A stretch of DNA of 64,000 nucleotides from Bdellovibrionales bacterium CG12_big_fil_rev_8_21_14_0_65_38_15 (GTDB taxonomy: Bacteria; Bdellovibrionota; Bacteriovoracia; Bacteriovoracales; Bacteriovoracaceae), in contig PCUW01000031.1 in assembly GCA_002787775.1 (NCBI GenBank), positions 56,022 through 120,021 of the forward strand, written 5' to 3'. Under the pieces are notes generated by a model. It was not told the DNA's origin and searched no databases. It was given only the letters and a program-made list of their open reading frames with translations. Every line of letters starts with the position of its first letter. Positions within the stretch are counted from its first letter, which is position 1. A program made the position numbers and the translations under genes. Of the stretch, positions 50,475-60,238 are shown piece by piece.

Positions 50475-51839
50475 TTACAGTAAAGCGACTCTAGCAAGGG
50501 TTAGAGTGAGGAAAAAGCCCACCATATCGGTAATTGTCGTAAGTAAAGGAGATGAGGCTAGGGCAGGATCTACTTTAAAGCGTTTAAGCAGCAATGGGAT
50601 CAGACCGCCGACAACCACTGATAATAAGGTGTTGATTCCAAGGCCCATGCCAACCACGATGCCTAGAATTGGATCACCTTTCCAGATAAAGGCAACAAGG
50701 GCGAGTAAGCAGCCCATAACAAAACCGTTTATAAGACCGACGGAGAGCTCTTTTAAAAAGACGTGGAAATACTCACCCGGACGAATAAGATCTAGCGCCA
50801 GTTCTCGAATAGAAACGGCAACAGCTTGGTTTCCAGAACAGCCTGATAAATCCGAAATCATCGGTAAAAAGACAGCAAGGACAGTAATCTGCTCAATCAC
50901 ATCTTGATTCATGGCAATGGCACTAGCAGCGATAAGATTCAAAACGATATTGATTGAAAGCCAAGATAATCTTCGACCTGAACGCACCCATACTGGCAAA
51001 TGTCGCAGCTCTTCACCACCAACAATACCACTAGCTTTTAGGTAGGCCGACTCAGCATTTTGTGCAATGGCCTCTTTAATATCTTCTCTTTGAACAACAC
51101 CTTCTAATATACCGTTGTCATCAACAACAGGAAGACCTGAAAAACTATGGTGATCAAAAAACTGATCCATTCGATATAATGGAGTCGATAATTTACATGA
51201 GCTAGGTCTAGAAACCATTAGTTCATGCAGGCGACGCTTTCTTGGTGCAAGAAAAATATCTCTAAGTCTTAAAACACCAATGAGTTTGTCGTTAGATTTT
51301 GTAACGTAAACATAGTGGACTTCATAGTGAGCATACTCTTCACGATTTTTGGCCAGATCATTCAAAACTTGTTGAACCGTGTAGGAGCCCGGGTAGCTTA
51401 GAAATTCTGTTATCATCAAACCACCGGCGACATTGTCCGGATAGCTCATCATGGTTCGAAGTTCTTCTGCATCCTCTGTATCGAACTGATTCAAAATCGC
51501 CGCAGCATCCTCAGCATCTAGAAGAGTTAGAATATCGGCCTGGTGATCGGAATATAATTCATCAACAATGGCTGCCGCTTTTTCTGGTGTTAATTCTTCA
51601 AGAATGTCGGCGGCCTGCTCATCTGTAACTTCTTCAAGAATGTCTGCAGCATCTTCAGGAGAAAGAAGGTTGATGAGTTGGATTTGGTTGTAATGAGGTA
51701 GTCTTGAGATGGCACGAGCAGTGTCCGTCAGCTGAAGCTGACTTAAGAATTCGTTAATAGAAGCTAAATCACGTGTATCAATTAGTGACTTAAGCTGCTT
51801 CCACGGAGCATCCGCCGAGGCATTTTCTGGTTCGTCCAT
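50475..51839 (-). CDS. mgtE: Magnesium transporter MgtE
   Basis: This 454-aa Mg2+ channel has an N-domain of helical repeats (about 25-135, with LSPEDAADILEEV and TPEKAAAIVDEL), two CBS domains (about 140-260) and five membrane helices (about 285-454) with the conserved SGCSGNQAV region. In the Thermus structure Mg2+ binding to the N and CBS domains closes the pore. ATG 51839 lacks a clear Shine-Dalgarno. It follows the small acidic protein gene after 30 bases. Confidence 0.95.
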   Translation of the reverse strand: MDEPENASADAPWKQLKSLIDTRDLASINEFLSQLQLTDTARAISRLPHYNQIQLINLLSPEDAADILEEVTDEQAADILEELTPEKAAAIVDELYSDHQADILTLLDAEDAAAILNQFDTEDAEELRTMMSYPDNVAGGLMITEFLSYPGSYTVQQVLNDLAKNREEYAHYEVHYVYVTKSNDKLIGVLRLRDIFLAPRKRRLHELMVSRPSSCKLSTPLYRMDQFFDHHSFSGLPVVDDNGILEGVVQREDIKEAIAQNAESAYLKASGIVGGEELRHLPVWVRSGRRLSWLSINIVLNLIAASAIAMNQDVIEQITVLAVFLPMISDLSGCSGNQAVAVSIRELALDLIRPGEYFHVFLKELSVGLINGFVMGCLLALVAFIWKGDPILGIVVGMGLGINTLLSVVVGGLIPLLLKRFKVDPALASSPLLTTITDMVGFFLTLTLARVALL

Positions 51840-51869
51840 GGGAACTTATCGGATTAACGGTGACTTGGC

Positions 51870-52148
51870 TTAATAAGAATCTTCAACGTTTCCATAATCA
51901 TCACTTACTGGATACTTTTCCTCGGGATATTTCTCCTCTGGATATTCTTCTTGATAATCTTGGTTGATTTCTTCTGGTGGAATGACTTGTGGCAGTTGAG
52001 TTGGCATCTCTTTAGTCATGGGCATTTCGGGCTTTTCTTCATAAGCGTCGTAATTGTCCATGGGCTCATCTTCATAATAATCATCTTGGGCAACAAGTGA
52101 TGATCCTAAACAAAGAAGCAATAGGCTAAAGATGATTTTGGCTTTCAT
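51870..52148 (-). CDS. Small acidic secreted protein
   Basis: This 92-aa protein has a signal peptide (1-20, VAQ) and a low-complexity mature part rich in Glu, Asp, Tyr and Pro, including EEKYPEEKYP and QVIPPEEIN. GGAG four to five bases ahead of the ATG supports translation. No family recognised; the acidic Tyr-rich repeats are reminiscent of mineral- or polymer-binding proteins, but this is not evidence of function. Confidence 0.65.
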   Translation of the reverse strand: MKAKIIFSLLLLCLGSSLVAQDDYYEDEPMDNYDAYEEKPEMPMTKEMPTQLPQVIPPEEINQDYQEEYPEEKYPEEKYPVSDDYGNVEDSY

Positions 52149-52202
52149 AATTCTCCTCTGTGACTATTGTAGTCCGAGAGGAGAGGTAGGGTCAAACATC
52201 AA

Positions 52203-54605
52203 TTATTTGATCACAATATTACAAATTCTTCCAGGAACGTAGATCTCTTTCACAATTGTTTTGCCTGCAATTTGCGCCGCTACTTTTTCTTGTGCCTTTG
52301 CAAGAGCTAAGAAATCTTCCTTAGCAATATCAACGGCCACATCGATGGTTGCTTTCGTCTTTCCGTTAACCTGAATTGCCATCGTAATGACATCATCCTT
52401 GGCTTTTTGAGGATCAAAGACAGGCCATGGCTCATAGGCGAGTGACTTGTTATGACCAAGGGCAAGCCAAAGTTCTTCGCCAAGGTGTGGTGCTAGTGGT
52501 GAAAGAATTTTCGCATATGACTCGGCAGTACTTCGTGCCACTTGTTTTTGTTTTGATGCTTCATTAACAAAAATCATCATAGCTGAAATCGCCGTATTAA
52601 AACGTAGTCCTTCAATATCTTCACCAACTTTTTTAATACATTTATGAAGTGCTTTTTCAATTTCTGGGTTTTCAGCTCCAGCATGTAGTCTTGAAGCATC
52701 ACCAAAAAGTTTGGCTGACTTAGCTAAGAAGTTAAAGACACCTTTTACCCCTGAAGTTTGCCATGGCTTCACTTTTTCAAGAGGTCCCATGAACATCTCG
52801 TACAAGCGAAGTGAGTCTGCTCCAAACTCTTTAACAATATCATCTGGATTAACAACGTTGCCGCGAGATTTTGACATTTTTTCGCCGTCTTCTCCTAAAA
52901 TAAGACCCTGATTCACGAGACGTTGAAACGGCTCTTTAGTACTAACTAAGCCAAGATCAAAAAGAACTTTGTGCCAAAATCTAGCATAGAGTAAATGAAG
53001 AACAGCATGCTCAATTCCACCGACATATAGATCAACAGGCATCCAGTATTTTTCAAGTTGAGTATCCCATGGCTCTTTTGTGTTGGTTGGATCAATAAAG
53101 CGAAGATAATACCAACATGAACCCGCCCACTGAGGCATTGTATTGGTTTCACGGCGCGCTTTTTTACCAGTCTTTGGACATGTAATCCAAAGCCATTCAT
53201 CAATAGTTGCAAGTGGAGATTCACCTGTTCCAGATGGTTCATATTTTTCAACAGCAGGAAGTGCCACTGGTAATTCATCGAGATCAAGACATCTGACTGT
53301 TCCGTCTTCGTATTTAATCACTGGGAATGGTTCACCCCAATAGCGTTGTCTTGAGAACAACCAATCACGAAGTTTATAATTAATTTTCTTTTGACCGATT
53401 TTCTTTTCTTCTAAATATGAAATCATTTTTGCGATTCCATCAACTTTTCCAAGTCCATCTAGAAAACCAGAGTTAATATGTTTACCGTCTCCAGTAAAAG
53501 CTGCTTCATTAACATCGCCGCCTTCAAGGACTTCAATGATTGGTAGTGAGAATTTTTTAGCGAACTCCCAGTCACGTTCATCGTGAGCAGGAACGGCCAT
53601 AATTGCACCTGTGCCGTAGCCAGCAAGAACATAGTCTGCAATCCAAACAGGAACCTTTTCGTTGTTCACAGGATTAAGCGCATACGCTCCAGTGAACACT
53701 CCAGATTTATCTTTATTTAAATCAGTTCTTTCAAGATCTGATTTATGTTTCGTCTTTTCTAGGTACGCTTCAACAATTGGTTTTTGCTCAGCAGTCGTAA
53801 TTTTTGAAACGAGTGCATGCTCCGGAGCGACAACCATATAGGTCGCACCAAATAAAGTGTCGGGTCTTGTGGTGAAGACTTCAATTTTATCAGCGTAATC
53901 GGCTAATTGAAATTCAACAGTTGCACCTTCAGAGCGACCAATCCAATTGCGCTGACTTTCTTTAATATTCTCAGGCCAATCAAGTAAATTAAGATCCTCA
54001 ATAAGTCTGTCTGCATACTCAGTAATTCTAAGCATCCACTGCTTCATTGGACGACGCTCAACTGGATGTCCTCCAATTTCAGATTTACCGTCAACAACTT
54101 CTTCGTTTGCTAGAACTGTTTTAAGTTCTGGACACCAATTGACTGCAATTTCTTCTTCGTATGCAAGGCCCTTGTTGTAGAGCTGGACAAAGATCCACTG
54201 AGTCCACTGGTAATAGGAAAGATCACTCGTGGCGATTTCTCTATCCCAGTCATAAGAAAATCCTAGGCTTTTAAGCTGGCGCTTAAATGTTTGGATATTT
54301 TTTTTAGTTAAAATATCTGGATGAGTTCCAGTTTTAATGGCGTAGTTTTCAGCAGGAAGACCGAAACTGTCCCAGCCCATTGGGTGAAGAACGTTGAAGC
54401 CTTTCATTCGCTTGTAGCGACACACAATGTCAGTTGCCGTGTAGCCCTCTGGGTGACCAACATGAAGCCCTGCGCCAGATGGGTAGGGGAACATATCAAG
54501 AACGTAGTACTTAGGCTTAGATTGATCTAGCGTGACTTTGAATGTCTTGTTGTCATCCCAAAAGTCCTGCCATTTTTTTTCAATTTCATTAAACTTATAT
54601 TCCAT
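52203..54605 (-). CDS. leuS: Leucyl-tRNA synthetase
   Basis: This 800-aa class I aminoacyl-tRNA synthetase charges tRNA-Leu. I chose ATG 54605 ([16 protein letters not shown]), the conserved bacterial start; the longer in-frame version from 54653 has an atypical leader. Motifs: HIGH-type HVGHPEG within [17 protein letters not shown]1 editing domain with [12 protein letters not shown], and KMSKS within [15 protein letters not shown]. It has full C-terminal domains ending with the [15 protein letters not shown] tail. It stands apart from the acidic protein gene by about 50 bases. Confidence 0.97.
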   Translation of the reverse strand: MEYKFNEIEKKWQDFWDDNKTFKVTLDQSKPKYYVLDMFPYPSGAGLHVGHPEGYTATDIVCRYKRMKGFNVLHPMGWDSFGLPAENYAIKTGTHPDILTKKNIQTFKRQLKSLGFSYDWDREIATSDLSYYQWTQWIFVQLYNKGLAYEEEIAVNWCPELKTVLANEEVVDGKSEIGGHPVERRPMKQWMLRITEYADRLIEDLNLLDWPENIKESQRNWIGRSEGATVEFQLADYADKIEVFTTRPDTLFGATYMVVAPEHALVSKITTAEQKPIVEAYLEKTKHKSDLERTDLNKDKSGVFTGAYALNPVNNEKVPVWIADYVLAGYGTGAIMAVPAHDERDWEFAKKFSLPIIEVLEGGDVNEAAFTGDGKHINSGFLDGLGKVDGIAKMISYLEEKKIGQKKINYKLRDWLFSRQRYWGEPFPVIKYEDGTVRCLDLDELPVALPAVEKYEPSGTGESPLATIDEWLWITCPKTGKKARRETNTMPQWAGSCWYYLRFIDPTNTKEPWDTQLEKYWMPVDLYVGGIEHAVLHLLYARFWHKVLFDLGLVSTKEPFQRLVNQGLILGEDGEKMSKSRGNVVNPDDIVKEFGADSLRLYEMFMGPLEKVKPWQTSGVKGVFNFLAKSAKLFGDASRLHAGAENPEIEKALHKCIKKVGEDIEGLRFNTAISAMMIFVNEASKQKQVARSTAESYAKILSPLAPHLGEELWLALGHNKSLAYEPWPVFDPQKAKDDVITMAIQVNGKTKATIDVAVDIAKEDFLALAKAQEKVAAQIAGKTIVKEIYVPGRICNIVIK

Positions 54606-54725
54606 AAAAATCCCAAGTGTTCTGTTCAAGTTTAGGCCAATGAATTCTAACAATGATTTGACGTCTTGGCATTAGAAGGCGACGATTTTTAGGCTTATTT
54701 TTTTAATAATTCTAAGGAGTCATGG

Positions 54726-55259
54726 ATGAAAGGACTTATTGCACTAATTCTTATTTTAACTGGCGGCGTTGTTCAAGCTGAAACCACTTTTGAAGCCGGA
54801 ACTGTTTACTCTGCTAAAACTGTTAGCGGCCAGGTTTGGGTCAACTGCCAAAACCGCCCAAGCGAGCTTCGCTACTGCGCTGGTTATGATTTAGAACCAG
54901 GTATGTCTACGCGTTTAATTTCTGGCGCCGATGCAGATCGCTTCGTAGTTGAAGCACTACACGAAAATGGCAAGAGCGTTTCTAAAAAAGGTAAATTTAA
55001 TGCTTCTGAAGGCCGTTCGGATTCAATCAATCTTTGGATTAGAACACTTTTCCAAAAGCCTCTTCTAGCTATGGGAACAAATCTTATTCGTTATACACTA
55101 ACGAAAAAAGGTGATGTTGTAGAACAGGGTGAGTTTAATGTTTCTGTTGAAAGTGGTGCTCGCCAAGTTTGTCAAACAGGAACTGTTTGGTCACCAGGAA
55201 ATGATTGTGGATCACAGTCATACGTTTGTGACATGTATTTTGATCGTTACTGTAACTAA
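54726..55259 (+). CDS. Secreted cysteine-containing hypothetical protein, 177 aa
   Basis: It has a signal peptide (1-18, VQA) and a mature part with six cysteines, most in the first third (NCQNRPSELRYC) and last third (VCQTGTVWSPGNDC, VCDMYFDRYC). This suggests three disulfides in a beta-rich domain. AAGGAG lies seven bases before the ATG. Family not recognised. The stop lies two bases before the GMC small subunit start, so the three genes form an operon and it may be a partner of the oxidoreductase. Confidence 0.75.
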   Translation: MKGLIALILILTGGVVQAETTFEAGTVYSAKTVSGQVWVNCQNRPSELRYCAGYDLEPGMSTRLISGADADRFVVEALHENGKSVSKKGKFNASEGRSDSINLWIRTLFQKPLLAMGTNLIRYTLTKKGDVVEQGEFNVSVESGARQVCQTGTVWSPGNDCGSQSYVCDMYFDRYCN

Positions 55260-55261
55260 CA

Positions 55262-55765
55262 TTGCAACGACGAACATTTTTTAAATCAAGTCTCACCTTG
55301 GCCGCATTGTTAATCACCTGGCGCCAAGGTGTTTTAGTTCCTGCCGCTAAAATTGCAGGAAGAGTCAAAGAATTTCACTTTTTAGAAAAACCAGATATTT
55401 TACTCCTACAAAAAATGCTTCCAGTTCTTTTGCCTTTTCAAAAATGGAGCGTTGAAGAAGTTGCTCGTTTTAGCTCACGTTTAGATGAGACGATTTATTT
55501 AACAACCAAACCAGTCACTGCTGAAATTAGACAGCTCTTTGATTTATTTCATATCAAACCTTTCTTATGGATGAATGGAATATACCATTTAGAAAATGCA
55601 AACAAAGAGCAGCTTAAATCTTTGATTTCTTCGATGAAACATTCGAGACTTAAAGATCTTAAAGCTGCCGGCAATGGTTTTTGTGAACTTATGAGCAGCA
55701 TTTATTATGCTGATCCAAATACCTATAAAGATTTATCTTACGAAGCACCACTGGAGCTTCTATGA
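55262..55765 (+). CDS. Tat-exported small subunit of a GMC dehydrogenase (gluconate 2-dehydrogenase subunit 3-like)
   Basis: This 167-aa protein has a twin-arginine signal (MQRRTFFKSSLTLAALLITW). It resembles the gamma subunit of membrane-bound FAD-dependent sugar dehydrogenases. In those enzymes the gamma subunit carries the Tat signal and takes the signal-less catalytic subunit across the membrane. TTG start right after the preceding stop suggests coupled translation. The stop overlaps the GMC gene by 4 bases. The call rests on operon context and signal as much as on sequence. Confidence 0.7.
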   Translation: MQRRTFFKSSLTLAALLITWRQGVLVPAAKIAGRVKEFHFLEKPDILLLQKMLPVLLPFQKWSVEEVARFSSRLDETIYLTTKPVTAEIRQLFDLFHIKPFLWMNGIYHLENANKEQLKSLISSMKHSRLKDLKAAGNGFCELMSSIYYADPNTYKDLSYEAPLELL

Positions 55766-57270
55766 TTTTAGATGGATCTACTGCTTTTAAAAATCAAGAA
55801 CTCGAAGTTGATTATTGTATTATTGGAAGTGGATCAGGCGGCGCTTATGCGGCTAAGCTGCTTTCGCTGAAAGGTTACAAAGTTGCCGTAGTTGAAGAGG
55901 GTGGTTATAAAAAAACTGAAGACTTCAAAGAGCTAAGAGAAGACGTGGCCTATCCTAATCTTTATCAAGAGCTAGCTTCCAGAAAAACCAAAGATAAAAA
56001 TATTAGTATTCTTCAAGGTCGAACTGTTGGCGGTGGCACCACTGTTAATTGGACCACTTGCTTTAGAACACCTTCAAATACACTTAAATATTGGCAAGAT
56101 GAATTTGATCTTCCATTTACGGATGAATCTCTTGAGACTCATTTTTTAGCGGCAGAAAAAGAAATCTCTGTTAGCGAATGGGAAGTTCCTCCTAATCAAA
56201 ATAACTCAGTCCTTGCGAATGGATTAGATAAGCTTGGTAAAAGTTTTGGGCATATCAAACGTAATGTGAAGGGTTGTTACAACCTTGGATATTGTGGGGT
56301 AGGCTGCGCCACTGGTGCTAAACAATCACAAATGATCACAAGTATTCCAACTTTTTTAAAAATGGATGGTATCTTAGCGACTCGTTGGCGCGCTTTTAGA
56401 TTTCGTCACCACTTAGGCAAAGTCACTAAGCTTGAAGCTTATAATATGCCGGGCATTGGTAATACACACGGTGATATTAAATTAATAATTAAGGCCAAGC
56501 ATTTTATTTCATCAGCTGGTGCGATTGGAACACCGGCGCTTCTTTTGAGAAGCCATATTCATGACCAATCAGGTCTTCTTGGTAAAAGAACTTTTCTTCA
56601 TCCAACAGTTTTAAGTGGTGCTGTTTTTAATGATGATATTGAGCCTCATCTTGGCGCTCCACAAACGATTTATTCTGATCATCACTTATGGCAAGACTAT
56701 GGTTTTAAATTAGAGGTTCCACCAGTTCATCCACTTCTTTTAGCTTCAACTTTGATGTCCCATGGAGATGAGCATAGAGAGTTGATGCTTAAGTTGAAAA
56801 ACCTTCAAGTCTGCATCGCACTTCAACGTGATGGCTTTAAAGATGACAGCCAAGGGGGAGTGGTAGAGCTTACTAATGGTGGTTATCCTGTGCTTGATTA
56901 TACTTGGTCTAAGAGTATGGCCTTAGGTTTTAAAGAAGCACTTCGAACTATGGGAGAGTTGCAATTCGCTGCTGGTGCTAAAGAAGTTCTGCCCATTCAT
57001 GTTCGCGCTAAAAGAGTCTCAAATTTAATTGATTTTTACTCACATATAGATGAGCTAGAGATGAAGCCAATTGATCTAAAAGTTGTCTCCGCCCATGTGA
57101 TGGGTGGTGCTTGCTTTGGTATCGACAAGAGCTCCTCAGTTACGGATATTCATGGCCGATTATGGGGCTATGAAAATCTAAGTGTCATGGATGGTTCTCT
57201 ATTTCCAACTTCAATTGGTGCAAATCCTATGTTGTCGATTTTAGGTCATGTTCATCGTATTTTCTCCTAA
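55762..57270 (+). CDS. GMC-family FAD-dependent oxidoreductase
   Basis: This 502-aa catalytic subunit has an N-terminal FAD-binding Rossmann motif IIGSGSGGAYAAKLL (20-34), the GRTVGGGTTVNWTTCF FAD-covering region, and C-terminal AHVMGGACFGID with its active-site His and SIGANPMLSILGH. It has no signal peptide of its own, consistent with hitch-hiking via the Tat small subunit. Alcohols or sugars are likely substrates; no third, cytochrome c subunit follows, so the electron acceptor is unknown. The cytochrome at 45675 is not part of this operon. Confidence 0.88.
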   Translation: MILDGSTAFKNQELEVDYCIIGSGSGGAYAAKLLSLKGYKVAVVEEGGYKKTEDFKELREDVAYPNLYQELASRKTKDKNISILQGRTVGGGTTVNWTTCFRTPSNTLKYWQDEFDLPFTDESLETHFLAAEKEISVSEWEVPPNQNNSVLANGLDKLGKSFGHIKRNVKGCYNLGYCGVGCATGAKQSQMITSIPTFLKMDGILATRWRAFRFRHHLGKVTKLEAYNMPGIGNTHGDIKLIIKAKHFISSAGAIGTPALLLRSHIHDQSGLLGKRTFLHPTVLSGAVFNDDIEPHLGAPQTIYSDHHLWQDYGFKLEVPPVHPLLLASTLMSHGDEHRELMLKLKNLQVCIALQRDGFKDDSQGGVVELTNGGYPVLDYTWSKSMALGFKEALRTMGELQFAAGAKEVLPIHVRAKRVSNLIDFYSHIDELEMKPIDLKVVSAHVMGGACFGIDKSSSVTDIHGRLWGYENLSVMDGSLFPTSIGANPMLSILGHVHRIFS

Positions 57271-57372
57271 ATCGCCATAGAAATTGGTCAATTCAGATTT
57301 TCATAAAACATCGGATTCAATGACTTAGCTGACTTTAGTTATTAATTGAGGATTCCGATACAGAATTAGACT

Positions 57373-59487
57373 ATGAAAACTTTATTAATTCTTTTCACAT
57401 TAATCCTAGTTAGCGCTTGTGGTGGTAAGAAAACATCAACACAATTCGGCATTAATCTTGGAGCGCTCCTAAGTGGTTCAACACCTAATGGTGGCTTGTA
57501 TCTGATGGGGACAAATGGCAATGATAAATTTTCTGTTGGTCTTACTGCTAGCGAAGCCTCAAATTTCTCTCTCATTCTGCCACAAGGGACCTGGACATTC
57601 ACTGCTATAGCATGGCTTGGAAACGGTATTGAGCCCATGACTAATAAATCTCGTTGTGCGCATTCAACTGGAAATACAATTCAAGGTCAAAGTGCAACTG
57701 TGAGTTTAAATTTAACTGAAGCAAGCTGTTTTTCTCCACTTTTTTCTTCAGCTACTTATCACGATACTGTCTTGGTTGGAGCTTTTAAAAGAGTCGGTCT
57801 TAATAGCTGCTTAAATCCAGATGGTTTGGGAGCTGGTACTCTTTGTGATGGAGCATCTTTTAATACTAAACCAGGGGAACATTTAAGTTTTAAACTCTCA
57901 CTTCCAGGCATGTCGAGCTTTGGGCAAAGCTTTTCCTCATTAACAAGTAATTGCTTTAATACAACTTCGATCAATGTTGGCTCAACTAGTTATGCTAGCC
58001 GATGGCCAGCAGGTGGCACTCTCAAGTTCCCTGGTGAAATTATTGCTTACGAAAAAACTGATTGTGCCTCTGATTCCTTTGTCTATAAGTTTAGCGATGG
58101 GATAGATGGAAGCGACGGTTTTGATCGTGTCGTTAATATTGATAGTACTTCAACTCTAAGAATTATGTTTGCTGATAATTATGTCGGTAAAATTGGTTCA
58201 GCATTTATGAATGCTGATGCTAGTAACCACGTAAGACTTCCATCGGTTGTTTGTACAGGTGGGGGGACTCATTGTTTAAAAACTGGTACTAACGGTCCTT
58301 ATAGAAATTCTGAATACGATCAAGTTCGTCGTGGAGTCTGGGATCTGTTTGGTTCAAATGATAAGAATGATCCAGATGATTATATTGCCGCGACTGATGC
58401 AACCAACGTGTTGGTCTCTGATAATACTGCAACCGTTCAAGTTAGTGCCCCAGGTAAAGGATCTCTTGGAAACTCAATGCAAATTAGTATGGTCAATCTT
58501 GGTCCTTCAGGCGCAGTGACAGTCGGTTGTAGTTATCCCTTAACAGTAAATTTCTATGATGATTCCACGGCCACTGATATTGCGACGGCGATTAACTCAT
58601 GTGCTTCTGAGATTTTAGCCGTAGGTAATGATGGAGCTGGAGGTATCTTTAGTGGTGGAAATTATACCTTATCTGGTGGAACTGATTCTTTAGGAACTAA
58701 CAGAAGAAGAAAAGATGGTGAAATCCATCGTATCGTTTACATGCTGATTGGACCAATCTCCTCACTTCTTGCTAAAAATGGGATTACAACTGGTGCCCAG
58801 CTCTGCTCGGCACAGGGAAGCTATAATCTTCAATTACCAGATGAAGCCGTTACAATCACGCTTGGGGGGACAACAGCTTCTGCCATGCACCCAACATTTG
58901 CTGCCAATGCCAATCAATTTGAAAAGAAAATCTCTATTGCTATCAATGGCGTTTTAGAGTCTGCCTATTATTTTAATTGTAACGATGCCACTGGAAATGA
59001 TGATCATGGAGTGGGGGCTTATGTTTCCTATGAAAGCGATGGTAGTCAAAGCTCAATTGAGCAAGTCTTTTGGGATGTAACAACAGCAGGATCTGAAATT
59101 GTTGAAAGTAATGTGAAATATATTTATGGAACAAATACTTTTTGGAAATATGACTTATTCAAGAAAAATGGAGCTGGAGATATTTTTGATTATTGGTCTA
59201 TTACAGGCTCAACTGAATACAATTCATACCAAAGACTATCTGGCAAAACGGCTGCTGGTTCGCTCTACACCTATAATTTAGTTGGCTCAGGAGCCACTGA
59301 TTCAACCGCGATGACCGTTTCTGCGAGTGTCGATGATGAATGGTCAATCTCATCAGGGGGCTTTCTCTCTTCTGGAAATACTCAAGTCTTAAATCCAAGT
59401 ACTGTTCAATCATCACCAAATACAGCGCCATCTTATAGTATCAATGACATCATTAATAATTCCTCTATTTGGAACCTTTCATTTTAG
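57373..59487 (+). CDS. Lipoprotein with N-terminal domain shared with the 36489 lipoprotein, 704 aa
   Basis: A lipoprotein signal ends at Cys16 (LVSACGGKK). The first 270 residues match the large lipoprotein at 36489: CGGKK-x-ST, LPQGTWTFTAIAWLGNG, a following RC, and NLTEASCFSPLF. The rest differs: a segment VQVSAPGKGSLGNSMQISM resembles phage or flagellar hook-type beta repeats, with a GTDS stretch, then a Ser/Thr-rich C-terminal end. It is likely surface exposed; function unknown. No clear Shine-Dalgarno for the ATG. The RAYT transposase follows on the other strand. Confidence 0.78.
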   Translation: MKTLLILFTLILVSACGGKKTSTQFGINLGALLSGSTPNGGLYLMGTNGNDKFSVGLTASEASNFSLILPQGTWTFTAIAWLGNGIEPMTNKSRCAHSTGNTIQGQSATVSLNLTEASCFSPLFSSATYHDTVLVGAFKRVGLNSCLNPDGLGAGTLCDGASFNTKPGEHLSFKLSLPGMSSFGQSFSSLTSNCFNTTSINVGSTSYASRWPAGGTLKFPGEIIAYEKTDCASDSFVYKFSDGIDGSDGFDRVVNIDSTSTLRIMFADNYVGKIGSAFMNADASNHVRLPSVVCTGGGTHCLKTGTNGPYRNSEYDQVRRGVWDLFGSNDKNDPDDYIAATDATNVLVSDNTATVQVSAPGKGSLGNSMQISMVNLGPSGAVTVGCSYPLTVNFYDDSTATDIATAINSCASEILAVGNDGAGGIFSGGNYTLSGGTDSLGTNRRRKDGEIHRIVYMLIGPISSLLAKNGITTGAQLCSAQGSYNLQLPDEAVTITLGGTTASAMHPTFAANANQFEKKISIAINGVLESAYYFNCNDATGNDDHGVGAYVSYESDGSQSSIEQVFWDVTTAGSEIVESNVKYIYGTNTFWKYDLFKKNGAGDIFDYWSITGSTEYNSYQRLSGKTAAGSLYTYNLVGSGATDSTAMTVSASVDDEWSISSGGFLSSGNTQVLNPSTVQSSPNTAPSYSINDIINNSSIWNLSF

Positions 59488-59496
59488 CTCTTACTA

Positions 59497-59520
59497 GTGC
59501 CATGCACTTTTTGTTTCGCA
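59497..59520. repeat. REP-like palindrome, left flank of the transposase
   Basis: A 24-nt sequence begins GTGCCATGCAC and ends GTTTCGCA. Its reverse complement recurs at 60199-60222 with one mismatch. It contains an AGTGC-CAT-GCACT hairpin when the base before it is included. Confidence 0.7.
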
Positions 59521-59524
59521 GTTG

Positions 59525-60130
59525 CTAAATAGCTCTTCGCGAGCTGCTTCTTTTTGGATAATTAAAACTAGATCTTAGTAGTGCCTTAGCGATAATTTCT
59601 CGTTTATGTAAGTCTCTTTCGAAAAAACCTTCGAGCAATAACTTTCGTGCTTCATTACAATTATAGATTGGCGTTCCAAAGTCTTCATTTAGGTAGATAT
59701 ACCTCAACGTAGAAAAGGGATAATCGTGAGAGGTTGAGGTTATCTGTGACTTGACCGGATTTTGATAAATATAGCGAAGTACTTGTAGGTAGTACCTTTC
59801 ATGATCGACTAAAGTCCATTTATAGCGGTCTCCAAAAATTCGATTTATTCTATTGGTTCTTGTTCTTATCTCTTTGCTGATGGCAGAATTAAGCACGTAC
59901 ATAAACTTATCAAGGTCTGAATTTGGCGTCCAAATCAGAAGGTGGTAGTGATTCGCCATCAGTACGAAAGCTTCTATATTTGTAGGATAACATGCTTGTG
60001 CCTTGGCAATAGATTGTTTGCATAGGGCCCACATCAAACTAAGGGGCAACTCAAACCAGTCCTTATTATTTGATCTAAGTGTGACGTGATAGGGGAATTG
60101 GGCTGTTCTGATTAAGTTTTTTCTAGGCAT
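59525..60130 (-). CDS. REP-associated tyrosine transposase (RAYT, IS200/IS605-like Y1)
   Basis: This 201-aa single-strand DNA transposase domain has the HUH motif NHYHLLIW (His61 and His63 from ATG 60130) and the tyrosine-bearing YLQVLRYIYQNP. The start ATG 60130 is preferred over one at 60157. Such proteins act on flanking REP palindromes and are usually domesticated rather than self-mobile. It is flanked by 24-nt inverted repeats (59497-59520 and 60199-60222) and lies between a lipoprotein and a secreted protein gene. Confidence 0.88.
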   Translation of the reverse strand: MPRKNLIRTAQFPYHVTLRSNNKDWFELPLSLMWALCKQSIAKAQACYPTNIEAFVLMANHYHLLIWTPNSDLDKFMYVLNSAISKEIRTRTNRINRIFGDRYKWTLVDHERYYLQVLRYIYQNPVKSQITSTSHDYPFSTLRYIYLNEDFGTPIYNCNEARKLLLEGFFERDLHKREIIAKALLRSSFNYPKRSSSRRAI

Positions 60131-60198
60131 ACGCCTAAGTAGCCAAGGATCTAGCAATTAACTATAAATATTTGTGAGAAATGGTCATGTTTTGCATT

Positions 60199-60222
60199 TG
60201 CGAAACAAAAGGTGCATGGCAC
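60199..60222. repeat. REP-like palindrome, right flank of the transposase
   Basis: A 24-nt inverted copy of the left repeat. It contains a GGTGC-ATG-GCACC hairpin with the outer pair changed from A-T to G-C relative to the left copy. It lies 16 bases after the stop of the secreted protein gene, so it may also work as that gene's terminator. Confidence 0.7.
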
Positions 60223-60238
60223 CTTTTATTACTGAGTT

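Noticed and set aside
59497..60222. A complete IS200/IS605-type insertion sequence
   Set aside because: The protein is a lone RAYT-type transposase with REP-like flanks, without a TnpB gene; the flanks look like REP hairpins rather than IS ends. Mobility is not shown.
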